Numbered from the stretch's first letter, positions 37,691-46,539 are shown. The stretch: DNA of 64,000 bases from Comamonadaceae bacterium (GCA_947445115.1 CANFCG010000001.1:104352-168351); one strand, 5' to 3'. The notes: generated by a model not told the origin, from the sequence alone. Program-made: numbers and translations.

Positions 37691-38746
37691 ATGCACGCGC
37701 CACATCACTTACGTAAGCTCATTTTGAGCCTTTTACTGTCTTCGCTCGCCTTATCGGCCAATGTTGCTTATGCGGATGAATACACAGATGTCAATCGACT
37801 TGTAAAAGCTAGGCAATTTTCAGAAGCTCTTGCAAAGGTTGAACAACTTTTGACGACCAAACCGCGTGACCCGCAATTACGCTTCTTTAAGGGCGTCATA
37901 CAAAACGAATTGGGCAAAACAAACGAAGCGACGACGACCTTTGTCCGATTAACTGAAGACCACCCTGAGTTGCCTGAGCCTTATAACAATTTGGCCGTTA
38001 TTTACGCCAATTCAGGACAATTTGATAAAGCGCGGACATCTCTGGAAATGGCGATCCGCACCAATCCCAGTTATTCAACGGCGCACGAAAATTTAGGCGA
38101 CATCTACGCAAAGCTTGCCAGCCAGTCTTATGCAAAAGCCCTGCAACTAGATAACAGCAACGCCGCCGTTGTACAACCAAAATTAGCGCTCATTCGCGAT
38201 CTGTTTACACCCACTCCTGGAAAAGCGCCTCCACCAGCGGCCATGCCAACATCGGCGCCCGCAGTGACGCCAACTCCAGCGGCTTCGCCTACGCCCATCT
38301 CAACACCTGTGGTTGCGTCAACTCAAACCAAAGTGCCCACACTGGTCACGGCCTCACCGACGGGGACGAACCAACCTAGCGTAGCGCCGCCTGTGGTGGC
38401 AAGCGCTATCGCCGGACGTGATGTCGAGTCAGCCGTAACCAATTGGGCACAGGCCTGGAGCGATCGCAATATGAAGGGCTATCTATCCAGTTATACAAAA
38501 GATTTCGTGCCCTCGAACAAACTATCGCATGCAGCTTGGCAAGAAGAGCGCAATACACGCATCATGGGGAAAACGCACATCAGTGTCAAACTCAGTCATC
38601 TCGTGGCTAGCGTTAATGGCACCACCGCTGTTGTCAAGTTCAAACAAAATTACAAGGCAGATGCGCTAGCAACCAGCAGTCGGAAAACGCTAGAGCTGAT
38701 TAAGTCGGGGGATCGCTGGCTTATATCTAAAGAAATTGCGGGTTAA
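37691..38746 (+). CDS. TPR protein with Cds6-like C-terminal domain
   Basis: 351 residues. A signal peptide to about residue 28 ('SANVAYA') is followed by three to four TPR units (~30-165: '[22 protein letters not shown]', '[20 protein letters not shown]', '[21 protein letters not shown]'). A Pro/Thr/Ala linker (~175-240) leads to an NTF2/SnoaL-like Cds6 domain ('[20 protein letters not shown]' to the end). This architecture accompanies L,D-transpeptidases in Burkholderiales, and the next gene is one. Likely periplasmic partner; the function is inferred from context. Confidence 0.85.
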   Translation: MHAPHHLRKLILSLLLSSLALSANVAYADEYTDVNRLVKARQFSEALAKVEQLLTTKPRDPQLRFFKGVIQNELGKTNEATTTFVRLTEDHPELPEPYNNLAVIYANSGQFDKARTSLEMAIRTNPSYSTAHENLGDIYAKLASQSYAKALQLDNSNAAVVQPKLALIRDLFTPTPGKAPPPAAMPTSAPAVTPTPAASPTPISTPVVASTQTKVPTLVTASPTGTNQPSVAPPVVASAIAGRDVESAVTNWAQAWSDRNMKGYLSSYTKDFVPSNKLSHAAWQEERNTRIMGKTHISVKLSHLVASVNGTTAVVKFKQNYKADALATSSRKTLELIKSGDRWLISKEIAG

Positions 38747-39987
38747 TGTCTGCTCGTTTTTTAGGTCTTGCCGCGGTACTGGCGGCCTCCTTCTTCCTGA
38801 GTTCTGGTAGCGACGCCAAAGCCACTAAAGCAGCCCGTCCTGTGCCGGCCGTCTCGTATGAGGCTGAAGCTAGACTGATCAGTATTTACAAATTGATTGG
38901 CTCAGGGCAAGCCAGAGCAGCCTTGCCACTGGCAGAACAACTGACAAAAAACTTCCCGACATTTCAATTGGGGCACTTGGTTTATGGTGATTTGCTCAAG
39001 CTACAAACTCGCCCGGTCACTATGCTGGGCGACTTGCCTGAAGGCATGAACAAACCCAATCAAATGGCCGCGCTTGCTGAGCTACGCGAAGAGTCCATGC
39101 AACGCGTAAAAGCTCTGCAAGAGCCACCACCCGCGGGGACTATTCCAAGTCAAATCTTGGGACTCACAGCACGAAACAAGCACGTCATTTTGGTTGACGC
39201 CAGCAAGTCACGACTTTACTTGCTAGAAAATGGACCAGCCGGCTTAAAAATTATTCAAAATCACTACATTTCTGTTGGCAAAGCGGGCACAGGAAAATAT
39301 GCACAAGGTGACTTCAAAACTCCGCTCGGGGTGTACTACCTCACAACACCCATTAATCCGAAGTTATTAGCACCACTTTATGGAGGCGGTGCGTTGCCCA
39401 TCAACTATCCCAATCCTTTTGACTTGCGTCAAGGCAAGTCAGGCAATGGCATTTGGTTACACGGAACGATGCCTGGGCGATATTCTCGCCAGGTCAAGGC
39501 GTCGGATGGCTGCGTGGTCCTAGCCAACCCTGACTTGCGGCAACTTATGGAAACGGTTGCCGTTAAATCCACACCCGTCATCATTGCCAATAAATTGCAA
39601 TGGGTTAAACCAGCCCTATTGGCTCCTGAGCGGCAACAGTTTGAAACCTCGTTCCATGCTTGGCAGGCGGCTAAAAATGCTGGGCAAACTGATCATCTAC
39701 GTGATTTTTATATGAGTGATTTCAATAGCTATGGACGTAAGTTGGACACTTGGTGGCCCCGCACTCTTGAAGAAATTGCAAAGGCCAAGGGGCGCCCATT
39801 CCAATGGTCTGAGGTTTCAGCTTTAATTTGGAGACCGGATGCAAGCGAAAAATCACCTAATGTCATGGTCGTCACTTATGATGAGATTCAGCCCAGCGCC
39901 AAGCAAGCGGTGACCAAACGACACTATTGGATGCAGTCAGGCAACCAATGGAAAATATTTTTTGAAGGCGTTATCGCTCCATCATGA
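38746..39987 (+). CDS. L,D-transpeptidase (YkuD/YafK-type) with Cds6-like tail
   Basis: 413 residues. The N terminus is hydrophobic and signal-like (residues 1-25). The L,D-transpeptidase domain (~145-285) contains 'VILVDASKSRLYLLEN', 'KTPLGVYYLT', H239 in 'GIWLHGT' and the catalytic C256 in 'KASDGCVVLANPDL'. The C-terminal ~110 residues resemble the Cds6 domain of the preceding protein. It probably forms 3-3 crosslinks or attaches proteins to peptidoglycan in the periplasm. The ATG shares a base with the stop of the TPR gene, so the pair is translationally coupled. Confidence 0.92.
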   Translation: MSARFLGLAAVLAASFFLSSGSDAKATKAARPVPAVSYEAEARLISIYKLIGSGQARAALPLAEQLTKNFPTFQLGHLVYGDLLKLQTRPVTMLGDLPEGMNKPNQMAALAELREESMQRVKALQEPPPAGTIPSQILGLTARNKHVILVDASKSRLYLLENGPAGLKIIQNHYISVGKAGTGKYAQGDFKTPLGVYYLTTPINPKLLAPLYGGGALPINYPNPFDLRQGKSGNGIWLHGTMPGRYSRQVKASDGCVVLANPDLRQLMETVAVKSTPVIIANKLQWVKPALLAPERQQFETSFHAWQAAKNAGQTDHLRDFYMSDFNSYGRKLDTWWPRTLEEIAKAKGRPFQWSEVSALIWRPDASEKSPNVMVVTYDEIQPSAKQAVTKRHYWMQSGNQWKIFFEGVIAPS

Positions 39988-40592
39988 CACTCACACGCAA
40001 ACAATTTCTCGCATCCTCCCTCCTTGCGCTTAGCTTGAGTGCAACAGCGCAAATTTCTTCTCTCTCACCTCAAAAAGGAAAATCTAAAATGCAACAAGTC
40101 GAATTTCACATTCAAAACTACGGCGTCATCACTCTCGAACTGGATGCCGAAAAAGCACCCAAAACGGTTGCAAACTTTGTGCAATACGTGAAAGACGGTC
40201 ATTATGACGGTACGATTTTTCACCGCGTAATTGACAACTTTATGATTCAAGGTGGCGGTTTCGATGCCTCCATGAACCAAAAGCCCACCCGTGCCACGAT
40301 CGACAACGAAGCCAACAACGGCTTGAAGAACGACAAGTACACCGTGGCAATGGCTCGCACATCCGCACCGCACTCGGCCAGCTCACAGTTCTTTATTAAC
40401 AACGGATCAGGTAACAGCTTCCTCAACTTCCGCTCGCCAACGCAAGACGGTTGGGGCTACGCCGTATTTGGCAAGGTCACTGGCGGTACTGAAATTGTGG
40501 ACAAGCTATCGAAAGTAGCAACTGGCAGCAAAGGCGGCCACGGTGATGTGCCGCGTGAAGCCGTGCTCGTCACAAAGGCTATTGCGCTCTAA
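39984..40592 (+). CDS. ppiB: Cyclophilin-type peptidyl-prolyl isomerase with signal peptide and internal start
   Basis: 202 residues from ATG 39984, which overlaps the transpeptidase stop by four bases and has no ribosome site. Residues 1-22 are a signal peptide ('MTLTRKQFLASSLLALSLSA'). From M36 (ATG 40089) the sequence is a complete cytosolic-type PpiB ('VEFHIQNYGVITLELDAEKAPKTVANF', 'IFHRVIDNFMIQGGGFD', 'MARTSAPHSASSQFFIN', 'GWGYAVFGKVTGG', each shown in part). AAGGAA lies eight bases before that ATG, an ideal ribosome site. The gene may thus yield an exported and a cytosolic form. Alternatively only the 166-residue internal product is real. Confidence 0.88.
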   Translation: MTLTRKQFLASSLLALSLSATAQISSLSPQKGKSKMQQVEFHIQNYGVITLELDAEKAPKTVANFVQYVKDGHYDGTIFHRVIDNFMIQGGGFDASMNQKPTRATIDNEANNGLKNDKYTVAMARTSAPHSASSQFFINNGSGNSFLNFRSPTQDGWGYAVFGKVTGGTEIVDKLSKVATGSKGGHGDVPREAVLVTKAIAL

Positions 40593-40604
40593 ATCAAATT
40601 ACAC

Positions 40605-41375
40605 ATGAACGCCACGCCCATTGACGGCTCAGCTTGGGAGACGATTGACTTCATCTCTGATTTGCATTTGCAAATGGCTGAGCCTGCAACGGCTAAGGCG
40701 TGGTTTGACTACATGGCATCCACCGAGGGTACTCGGGCGGATGCCATTTTTATTTTGGGTGATTGGTTTGAAGTTTGGGTGGGCGACGATGACGCAGATC
40801 CATTCGCCGCGCTCTGTACTGCCGTGATTCGCCAGCGTGCTAAAGGCAGCAAAGGCGCTAAACCATGTGAGCTCTTCATCATGCACGGTAATCGCGACTT
40901 CCTGATGGGCGTGGATTTAGCCGAGCGCTGCGGCGCGACCTTGCTGGATGATCCAACACGGCTTGAGTTCAATGGCACCTCGTATCTACTCACCCATGGC
41001 GATGCGCTGTGTACAGATGATGAGTCCTACATGCGCTTTCGAGAACTCGTCCGAGCGCCCGAATGGCAAGCTGAATTTTTAGCCAAACCACTTGCTGAGC
41101 GAAAAAATATTGCACGGCAAATTAGGGCTCAAAGCCAAGCCCAGCAGACCCAAGCAGCCAGCTATGCGGATGTCAATGAAGCGCTGGCACTTGAGTGGCT
41201 CAATACCCACGGCTGCGATGTGATGATTCACGGGCATACCCACAAACCAGCGTCGCACAAGCTAGGCGGCGGCATGCGCCACGTACTGAGCGACTGGGAT
41301 GCGAACGCAGAGCCAAAGCGACTTGAGGTGCTTCGGCTAACCGCAGATGGCATCAGCCGACTGCATTTGATTTAA
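40605..41375 (+). CDS. lpxH: UDP-2,3-diacylglucosamine diphosphatase
   Basis: 256 residues. Calcineurin-type phosphoesterase that makes lipid X in lipid A synthesis. The metal motifs are in order: 'DFISDLHLQ' (D-x-H), 'ILGDWFEVWVGDDD' (GD), 'MHGNRDFLMG' (GNRD), 'LTHGDALC' (HGD) and 'MIHGHTHKPA' (GHTH). The gene starts 12 bases after the cyclophilin gene, an order kept in many Burkholderiales. Confidence 0.96.
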   Translation: MNATPIDGSAWETIDFISDLHLQMAEPATAKAWFDYMASTEGTRADAIFILGDWFEVWVGDDDADPFAALCTAVIRQRAKGSKGAKPCELFIMHGNRDFLMGVDLAERCGATLLDDPTRLEFNGTSYLLTHGDALCTDDESYMRFRELVRAPEWQAEFLAKPLAERKNIARQIRAQSQAQQTQAASYADVNEALALEWLNTHGCDVMIHGHTHKPASHKLGGGMRHVLSDWDANAEPKRLEVLRLTADGISRLHLI

Positions 41376-41384
41376 AGCGGGTTT

Positions 41385-41726
41385 TTAACGCGGATTTTCA
41401 AAAAAGATGTAATTGGTTGCGTAATCGCTGATCTCAAAATAAACTTTTTTCTCACCTGCATCAGCTTGAAAGTTCAAGTTTTCATCTAGCACGCCGTAAC
41501 CATAACGATATGGACGCGGCTTATTGTCATCGGTGCCCATCGCCGTGCTGAGTTTGTCAATTTTTAAAAAGCGACGAACCACTTTATCGCCAGCATAAAC
41601 TTCTAAGACACCATTTGTCCCCGTCCAATTTTGAACTTCACGCCCTAATTTATTTTGTTGCTCTTGCGTGCAAGCCACAGCCAGTAAAGCTACGCCAAGT
41701 AACGCGATAGTTGATTTAAATTTCAT
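41385..41726 (-). CDS. Small lipoprotein, unknown
   Basis: 113 residues with a signal peptide ending in the lipobox 'LLAVAC' (C19), so it should be lipid-modified by Lgt. The mature part ('VQNWTGTNGVLEVYAGDKVVRRF', 'YRYGYGVLDENLNFQADAGEKKVYFEISDY') lacks a family I recognise. It lies nine bases after the converging lpxH and 28 bases past the rlmB start on the same strand as rlmB. Outer- or inner-membrane location is not decided by the sequence. Confidence 0.75.
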   Translation of the reverse strand: MKFKSTIALLGVALLAVACTQEQQNKLGREVQNWTGTNGVLEVYAGDKVVRRFLKIDKLSTAMGTDDNKPRPYRYGYGVLDENLNFQADAGEKKVYFEISDYATNYIFFENPR

Positions 41727-41754
41727 GATGACTCCGTTAATGATTTCGTTTGAG

Positions 41755-42501
41755 TTAAATTTTCATCATGCGTTGGCGCAGTGCTTCGTACAAACAAACG
41801 CCTGAAGCAACCGACACATTCAAGCTCTCGACCGCACCACGCATCGGAATGTGCACCAGCTCGTCACACGACTTACGCGTGAGCTGCCGCATCCCTGCGC
41901 CTTCCGCGCCAAGAACCAGTGCCGTGGGCACACGAAAATCCATTTGGTACACGCTTTTGGGCGCATCATCACTCGTCCCAATACACCAGATATTGCGCTC
42001 TTTAAGCTCACCCAACGTGCGTGCCAGATTGGTCACCATCAAATACGGTACAGTTTCTGCTGCGCCACTGGCGACTTTCGCCACCGTCGCGTTAATGCCG
42101 ACGGCGTGATCTTTGGGTGCAATGACGGCATGAACGCCTGCACCGTCGGCCACACGCAAGCAAGCGCCTAGGTTGTGAGGATCGGTCACGCTATCTAGCA
42201 CCAAGAGCAATGGCGGCTCGGTCAGCGAATCAAGTAAATCATCTAGCGAATGAATCGGTTTAACTTCAGTCACGCGTGCTACCACGCCTTGATGGCCAAG
42301 GCTTCCGCCAATGCTGACCAAGCGCGCGCTATCGGCTTCGATGAGACGGATGCCCACATCTTTGGCTTTGCTAATAAATTCACGCATGCGTGCATCACGG
42401 CGTGAGGAGTCGAAATAAATTTCTAAAACAGACTTGGGAGCGGTTTTGAGCCTAACGCCAAGGGCGTGAAAACCATACAGAATTTTTGTGGGTGCGGACA
42501 T
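41755..42501 (-). CDS. rlmB: 23S rRNA (guanosine-2'-O-)-methyltransferase RlmB
   Basis: 248 residues of the SPOUT/TrmH group. It methylates G2251 of 23S rRNA. An N-terminal substrate-binding domain ('YGFHALGVRLK') precedes the knotted domain with 'LVLDSVTDPHNLGACLRVADGAGVHAVI', 'VSGAAETVPYL' (here 'KVASGAAETVPYL'), 'VLGAEGAGMRQLTRKSCD' and 'IPMRGAVESLNVSVASGVCLYEA' (SLNVSVA). Nothing unusual. Confidence 0.95.
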   Translation of the reverse strand: MSAPTKILYGFHALGVRLKTAPKSVLEIYFDSSRRDARMREFISKAKDVGIRLIEADSARLVSIGGSLGHQGVVARVTEVKPIHSLDDLLDSLTEPPLLLVLDSVTDPHNLGACLRVADGAGVHAVIAPKDHAVGINATVAKVASGAAETVPYLMVTNLARTLGELKERNIWCIGTSDDAPKSVYQMDFRVPTALVLGAEGAGMRQLTRKSCDELVHIPMRGAVESLNVSVASGVCLYEALRQRMMKI

Positions 42502-42524
42502 ATCTACTGATTATCGCAACTTCT

Positions 42525-43193
42525 CTATTGCAAATGCCCCGCATCCATTACCAACTGCCTGCTGCAAGAGGCGGCAATCTTTGCGTCATGCGTGACCAGC
42601 AGCAGTGCGGTGCCCCGCTCGCGGTTCAGTTCAAACATCAAATCCATCACTTGCTGCCCCGTCGTGTGGTCTAAGCTGCCCGTAGGTTCATCTGCCAACA
42701 AGATCGCTGGTCGTACGACAAAGGCTCTAGCCAATGCCACACGCTGCTGCTCGCCGCCGCTCAGCACTTCCGGGTAGTGACCTAATCGCTCGCCCAGCCC
42801 CACTCGTTTCAGCATGTCAACAGCCGCCTCTTTCGCATGAGCAACGCCGCGCAGCTCCAGCGGCAGCATCACATTCTCTAGCGCGGTCATGTGCGGTAGC
42901 AGTTGAAAGCTTTGGAAGACAAATCCCATTTGCCTGCCGCGAAGTGCGGCTCGTCCATCTTCATCCAGGGCAAAAAAATCAGTACCCTCTATTTCAACTC
43001 GTCCACTGGTGGGCGTATCCAAACCCGCGACAATGGATAGCAGGGTGCTTTTGCCAGATCCTGATGCACCCACAATGGCAACGCTCTCACCCGCTTTGAG
43101 GGTGAATGAGACATCACGCAAAATCGTGAGTAAACCGCTGGAGTCGGTGACAGATTTAACAATATTGGAAACTTGAATAATGGATGTAGACAT
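42525..43193 (-). CDS. ABC transporter ATPase (YbbA/LolD-like)
   Basis: 222 residues from ATG 43193; the open frame upstream is not family-like. Walker A 'GASGSGKST', Q-loop 'FVFQSFQLLPHMTALENVMLPLELRG', signature 'LSGGEQQRVALARAF', Walker B 'ILLADEPTGSLD' and H-loop 'LLVTHD' are all intact. The MacB/LolD/YbbA-type signature suggests coupling to a lipoprotein-extrusion permease. No permease gene is adjacent. Divergent from the TesA-like esterase, as YbbA is in many proteobacteria, with start codons overlapping by 14 bases. Confidence 0.9.
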   Translation of the reverse strand: MSTSIIQVSNIVKSVTDSSGLLTILRDVSFTLKAGESVAIVGASGSGKSTLLSIVAGLDTPTSGRVEIEGTDFFALDEDGRAALRGRQMGFVFQSFQLLPHMTALENVMLPLELRGVAHAKEAAVDMLKRVGLGERLGHYPEVLSGGEQQRVALARAFVVRPAILLADEPTGSLDHTTGQQVMDLMFELNRERGTALLLVTHDAKIAASCSRQLVMDAGHLQ

Positions 43194-43827
43194 TTGGAAA
43201 TTCGGCTTCAAAGGCTGGTTATGTAGTTTGATTCTAGGCGCTGCATCGATAACAGCGTTTGCAGCCACGCAGCAAAAAATCTTAGTCTTAGGCGACTCGC
43301 TCAGCGCTGAATATGGCTTGGCACGCGGGATGGGTTGGGTTGCTTTATTAGAAAAAAAACTGGCAAAAGAAAAGATTAATGCTACCGTCGTAAACGCCAG
43401 TATTAGCGGCGAGACCACGTCTGGTGCACTTTCTCGACTACCCGCCTTGCTCCATGTGCAAAAACCAAACCTCGTGATTATTGAACTAGGTGGCAATGAT
43501 GCACTGCGGGGGATGACCATAGCGCAAATTGAAAAAAACTTTATGCAACTCGTGGACTTAAGTCAAAAAAACGGCGCAAAAGTCTTGCTGCTTGGCATGC
43601 AAGTGCCGCCTAATATGGGACCTACTTATGCCCGAGAGTTTGCCTCGACCTACCAGCATGTCGTCAAATCAACTAAAGTCGCATTTGTGCCATTCTTTTT
43701 AAAAGACGTAGCGGACGTGCCAAATGCACGAGACCAATTTCAAACTGACGGCATTCATCCAATCGCCACTTCGCATCCCACGATGCTTGCCAATGTGTGG
43801 CCAGATTTAAAGAAGTTATTAAAATGA
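43180..43827 (+). CDS. tesA: SGNH esterase/lysophospholipase (TesA/arylesterase family)
   Basis: 215 residues. An N-terminal signal peptide (~residues 10-30, 'SLILGAASITAFA') leads into the SGNH hydrolase: block I 'ILVLGDSLSAEYGL' with the nucleophile serine, block II glycine in 'NASISGETTSG', block III asparagine in 'ELGGNDALRG', and block V D-x-x-H in 'DGIHPIATSH'. Periplasmic thioesterase, esterase or lysophospholipase activity is known in the family. The start codon overlaps the divergent ABC gene. Confidence 0.9.
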   Translation: MDVDIWKFGFKGWLCSLILGAASITAFAATQQKILVLGDSLSAEYGLARGMGWVALLEKKLAKEKINATVVNASISGETTSGALSRLPALLHVQKPNLVIIELGGNDALRGMTIAQIEKNFMQLVDLSQKNGAKVLLLGMQVPPNMGPTYAREFASTYQHVVKSTKVAFVPFFLKDVADVPNARDQFQTDGIHPIATSHPTMLANVWPDLKKLLK

Positions 43828-44882
43828 GCTTAACGCCCATAACGGCCTCGCAGGCCCTATCAAGCTTAGCCTCGTACAGTGTCGTTATTGATGCGCGCAG
43901 CCCTTCAGAGTACGGACTCGATCGCTTGCCCAGCGCACTCAATTGGCCATCTTTGAACGACGAAGAACGCGTTCGAGTTGGTACGATTTACAAACAAAAA
44001 AGTGCATTTGACGCTAGGAAAATTGGTGGTGCATTAGTTGCCCGTAACGTTGCAGCACACATCGAAGCGTACTGTCAAGATAAAGATAAAAATTGGAAAC
44101 CACTGATTTATTGCTGGCGCGGCGGCAAGCGCAGTGGCTCACTGGCATTGATTTTGGGACAAATCGGTTTTGATGTGCATCTGATTGAAGGTGGCTATAA
44201 AGCCTTTCGTGCGGAGGTGTTACTGGACTTAGCGACTCTCGCGCTGCAATTCGATTACCGCGTTGTCTGCGCACCCACAGGGTCGGGCAAGACACGACTG
44301 CTGCACGAACTGCACAAAGCTGGCGCTCAAGTCTTGGATTTAGAGGCCTTAGCAAACCATAGAAGCTCGGTACTCGGACTCATGCCCGGCGAAGTTCAGC
44401 CCAGCCAAAAACAATACGACATGCGAATTTGGCAAGCGCTTAAAGCATTTAATCCTAAGCGCCCTGTCTTTGTGGAGTCTGAGAGCAAAAAAGTTGGTAA
44501 CGTCAGCATTCCCGAATGCTTGATTGCCGCCATGCGCGCTGGAAGATGCTTACGGCTCGATTTGCCGTTGCAAGCCAGAGTCGCACTTCTCTTAGAAGAC
44601 TACGACTACTTCGTTAAAGACGCTGATTTCTTTTGCAACCGACTAGATGTGCTTGTATCAATACGCGGCCGTGCAGTTGTCGAAGGCTGGCAAGAGAAGG
44701 CCCGAAACGGGCAGATGGCAGAGGTCGTTGAAGACCTGCTACACAATCACTACGACCCTAGCTATTTAAGCTCAATGGTTCGCAACTTCAAGCGGTATGG
44801 CGAGGCGGAAGTTCACGCACTCACAGAACATTCACACCAAGCGTTTGCAGGGATTGCGCTAAGTCTTGCTGCAAATCAGTAA
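43824..44882 (+). CDS. mnmH: tRNA 2-selenouridine synthase
   Basis: 352 residues from ATG 43824, overlapping the esterase stop (ATGA). The enzyme (SelU/MnmH/YbbB) replaces sulfur by selenium at wobble 2-thiouridine through a geranylated intermediate. The N-terminal rhodanese domain begins 'VIDARSPSEYGLDRLPSALNWPSL' (DARSPSE) and carries the active C97 in 'IYCWRGGKRSGS'. The P-loop is at ~151-157 ('PTGSGKT'). Whether selenophosphate synthetase exists in this genome cannot be seen here. Its last 62 bases overlap the end of the converging metC gene. Confidence 0.93.
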   Translation: MSLTPITASQALSSLASYSVVIDARSPSEYGLDRLPSALNWPSLNDEERVRVGTIYKQKSAFDARKIGGALVARNVAAHIEAYCQDKDKNWKPLIYCWRGGKRSGSLALILGQIGFDVHLIEGGYKAFRAEVLLDLATLALQFDYRVVCAPTGSGKTRLLHELHKAGAQVLDLEALANHRSSVLGLMPGEVQPSQKQYDMRIWQALKAFNPKRPVFVESESKKVGNVSIPECLIAAMRAGRCLRLDLPLQARVALLLEDYDYFVKDADFFCNRLDVLVSIRGRAVVEGWQEKARNGQMAEVVEDLLHNHYDPSYLSSMVRNFKRYGEAEVHALTEHSHQAFAGIALSLAANQ

Positions 44883-45999
44883 CGTCTTCTAAACCAATAC
44901 AAAATCGCACCAAGCAGCCGCGTGCCACACCTGCTGGCCACTCTGCACGCATGGTCTCTAGTTTGTACGGTACGACAAGACTCATGGGGCCCGCCCAGCT
45001 ATAGCCCAGTTTGAACAACTTTAATGATTCACAAAAACAATCAATTTGCGCCTGCGTGAACTGCGGTTTGAAGACGACACTAAAAATACCCGCAGCTTTG
45101 TTACCGCATATTTTTTTCCATGCAACATGCCCGATAGCGCCATCCAGCGCGGGATGAAGCACTTGCGCTATTGCATCTTGCTTTTGTAAATAGCATGCTA
45201 AGCCACGTGCAGCTTGGTCTTGCGCTGCGTAGCGAAGCACAATCGTATGCAGTCCTACAAGTACTGCCTCCACATCATTTGCGCCTACACCCCAACCAAA
45301 ATGCATGTGACAACGCCTGATTTGGTGAAAGAGCGCGTCATCCTTCGTGACGACTGAGCCCATCAATAAATTGGCACTGCCGCTGGGATATTTCGTGAGT
45401 GCGTGAATCGTAATGTCCACATTTAAATCAAACGCATTAAATGCGAGTCCTGCGCCCCATGTGTTATCGAGTGCTGTTGTCACGCCGTACTCTTGGCATA
45501 CGCGAATAAGTGCTATTAAATCAGGAAACTCCATCGTGACCGAACCTGCGGCCTCAAGCCAGACGAGTTTAGTGCGGCTGGATAACTTTACCGATAAATC
45601 CTCAGGATTCATGGCGTCATAAAGCTGATGCGTGATACCGTAGCGCGATAGTTCATTTTGCGCCATTGCAAGATTAGGACCGTAGCAATTGCTGGGAATC
45701 AACACCTCGTCGCCAGAACAAAGCAACGCCAAATTCACACAGGCAATCGAGGCTAGCCCGCTAGGAGTGAGTAAGCAATGCTCGCCGCCTTCAAGCGTAG
45801 CGAGCTTGGCTTCTAAAGTGAAGGTTGTTGGCGTGCCATGCAGGCCATAGGTGTACCCATCTTTGCTCTGCCAATTTCGCTCCCGCATGGCAGAAACGCT
45901 CTCAAAAATCACCGTGGACGCCTTATAGGTTGAGACTTGCGGGGCATTAAAGCCCACGGGCGGCGCATACCGATGATGGATAAGCGCCGTCGAGTTCAT
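44821..45999 (-). CDS. metC: Cystathionine beta-lyase
   Basis: 392 residues, Cys/Met metabolism PLP enzyme. The PLP lysine is K203 in 'IHALTKYPSGSANLLMG', D178 in 'ALDNTWGAGL' binds the pyridine nitrogen, and 'YTYGLHGTPTTFTLEAKLATLEGG' is the N-terminal cofactor region. 'NTWGAGL' and 'KYPSGS' favour beta-lyase (MetC) over gamma-synthase. It cleaves cystathionine to homocysteine. The gene converges on and overlaps mnmH by 62 bases. Confidence 0.9.
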   Translation of the reverse strand: MNSTALIHHRYAPPVGFNAPQVSTYKASTVIFESVSAMRERNWQSKDGYTYGLHGTPTTFTLEAKLATLEGGEHCLLTPSGLASIACVNLALLCSGDEVLIPSNCYGPNLAMAQNELSRYGITHQLYDAMNPEDLSVKLSSRTKLVWLEAAGSVTMEFPDLIALIRVCQEYGVTTALDNTWGAGLAFNAFDLNVDITIHALTKYPSGSANLLMGSVVTKDDALFHQIRRCHMHFGWGVGANDVEAVLVGLHTIVLRYAAQDQAARGLACYLQKQDAIAQVLHPALDGAIGHVAWKKICGNKAAGIFSVVFKPQFTQAQIDCFCESLKLFKLGYSWAGPMSLVVPYKLETMRAEWPAGVARGCLVRFCIGLEDVTDLQQDLAQSLQTLGVNVL

Positions 46000-46014
46000 G
46001 TCAAACTATCTTCT

Positions 46015-46539
46015 TTAAACTTTCCATTTTTCAATCAACTGCTCAGGCCTTGTGGTGTCGTAGTGCTCAAACGGCTGATGAATCCATGGATTCGTTGGTA
46101 AATGCTCAACGGAGTAGTCACATTGAAAGCTTGAAACGCCTTTCGTCCAAATAACTGCAGTACGCAGCTCGGTAATGGGGGCATATTTATTTTTAAGCCT
46201 ATCAACCACCGCGTTGAGCGTGTGCCCCGTATCAGCCAGGTCATCCACCAAAAGCACACGGCCAGAGATTTCACCCTTTGGTGTCGTGATGTAGTGCGCG
46301 ATGTCTAAGTTTCCTTGCAGCGTCCCTGCCTCCGCACGGTATGAGCTGGTGGACATGATGGCGAGCGGCTTGTCGAATACGCGTGATAGCAGATCACCAG
46401 GGCGCATACCGCCGCGTGCTAAGCACAGGATAGTGTCAAATTGCCAACCTGATTGGTGAATTTTGATCGCCAGTTTTTCGATTAAATTTTGATACTCATC
46501 GTGCGATACGTAGAGATGTTTGCCGTCTTCAGTGAGCAT
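46015..46539 (-). CDS. Purine (xanthine/hypoxanthine) phosphoribosyltransferase
   Basis: 174 residues with the type I PRTase fold. The PRPP loop is 'VLLVDDLADTGHTLNAVVD' and the N-terminal part holds 'DTILCLARGGMRPGDLLSR'. Similar to the hypoxanthine/xanthine phosphoribosyltransferases annotated next to purA in Burkholderiales. It probably salvages hypoxanthine, guanine or xanthine. The 20-base gap to purA suggests one transcript linking salvage and de novo AMP synthesis. The exact base preference is not readable. Confidence 0.87.
   Translation of the reverse strand: MLTEDGKHLYVSHDEYQNLIEKLAIKIHQSGWQFDTILCLARGGMRPGDLLSRVFDKPLAIMSTSSYRAEAGTLQGNLDIAHYITTPKGEISGRVLLVDDLADTGHTLNAVVDRLKNKYAPITELRTAVIWTKGVSSFQCDYSVEHLPTNPWIHQPFEHYDTTRPEQLIEKWKV

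Noticed and set aside
37669..37716. A 15-codon frame before and into the TPR gene, considered as a leader peptide
   Set aside because: No codon bias, no attenuator structure and a weak promoter; too short to support.
42525..43520. A longer 331-residue version of the ABC ATPase
   Set aside because: The extra 109 residues are antisense to the esterase gene and lack homology-like features; ATG 43193 fits the family.
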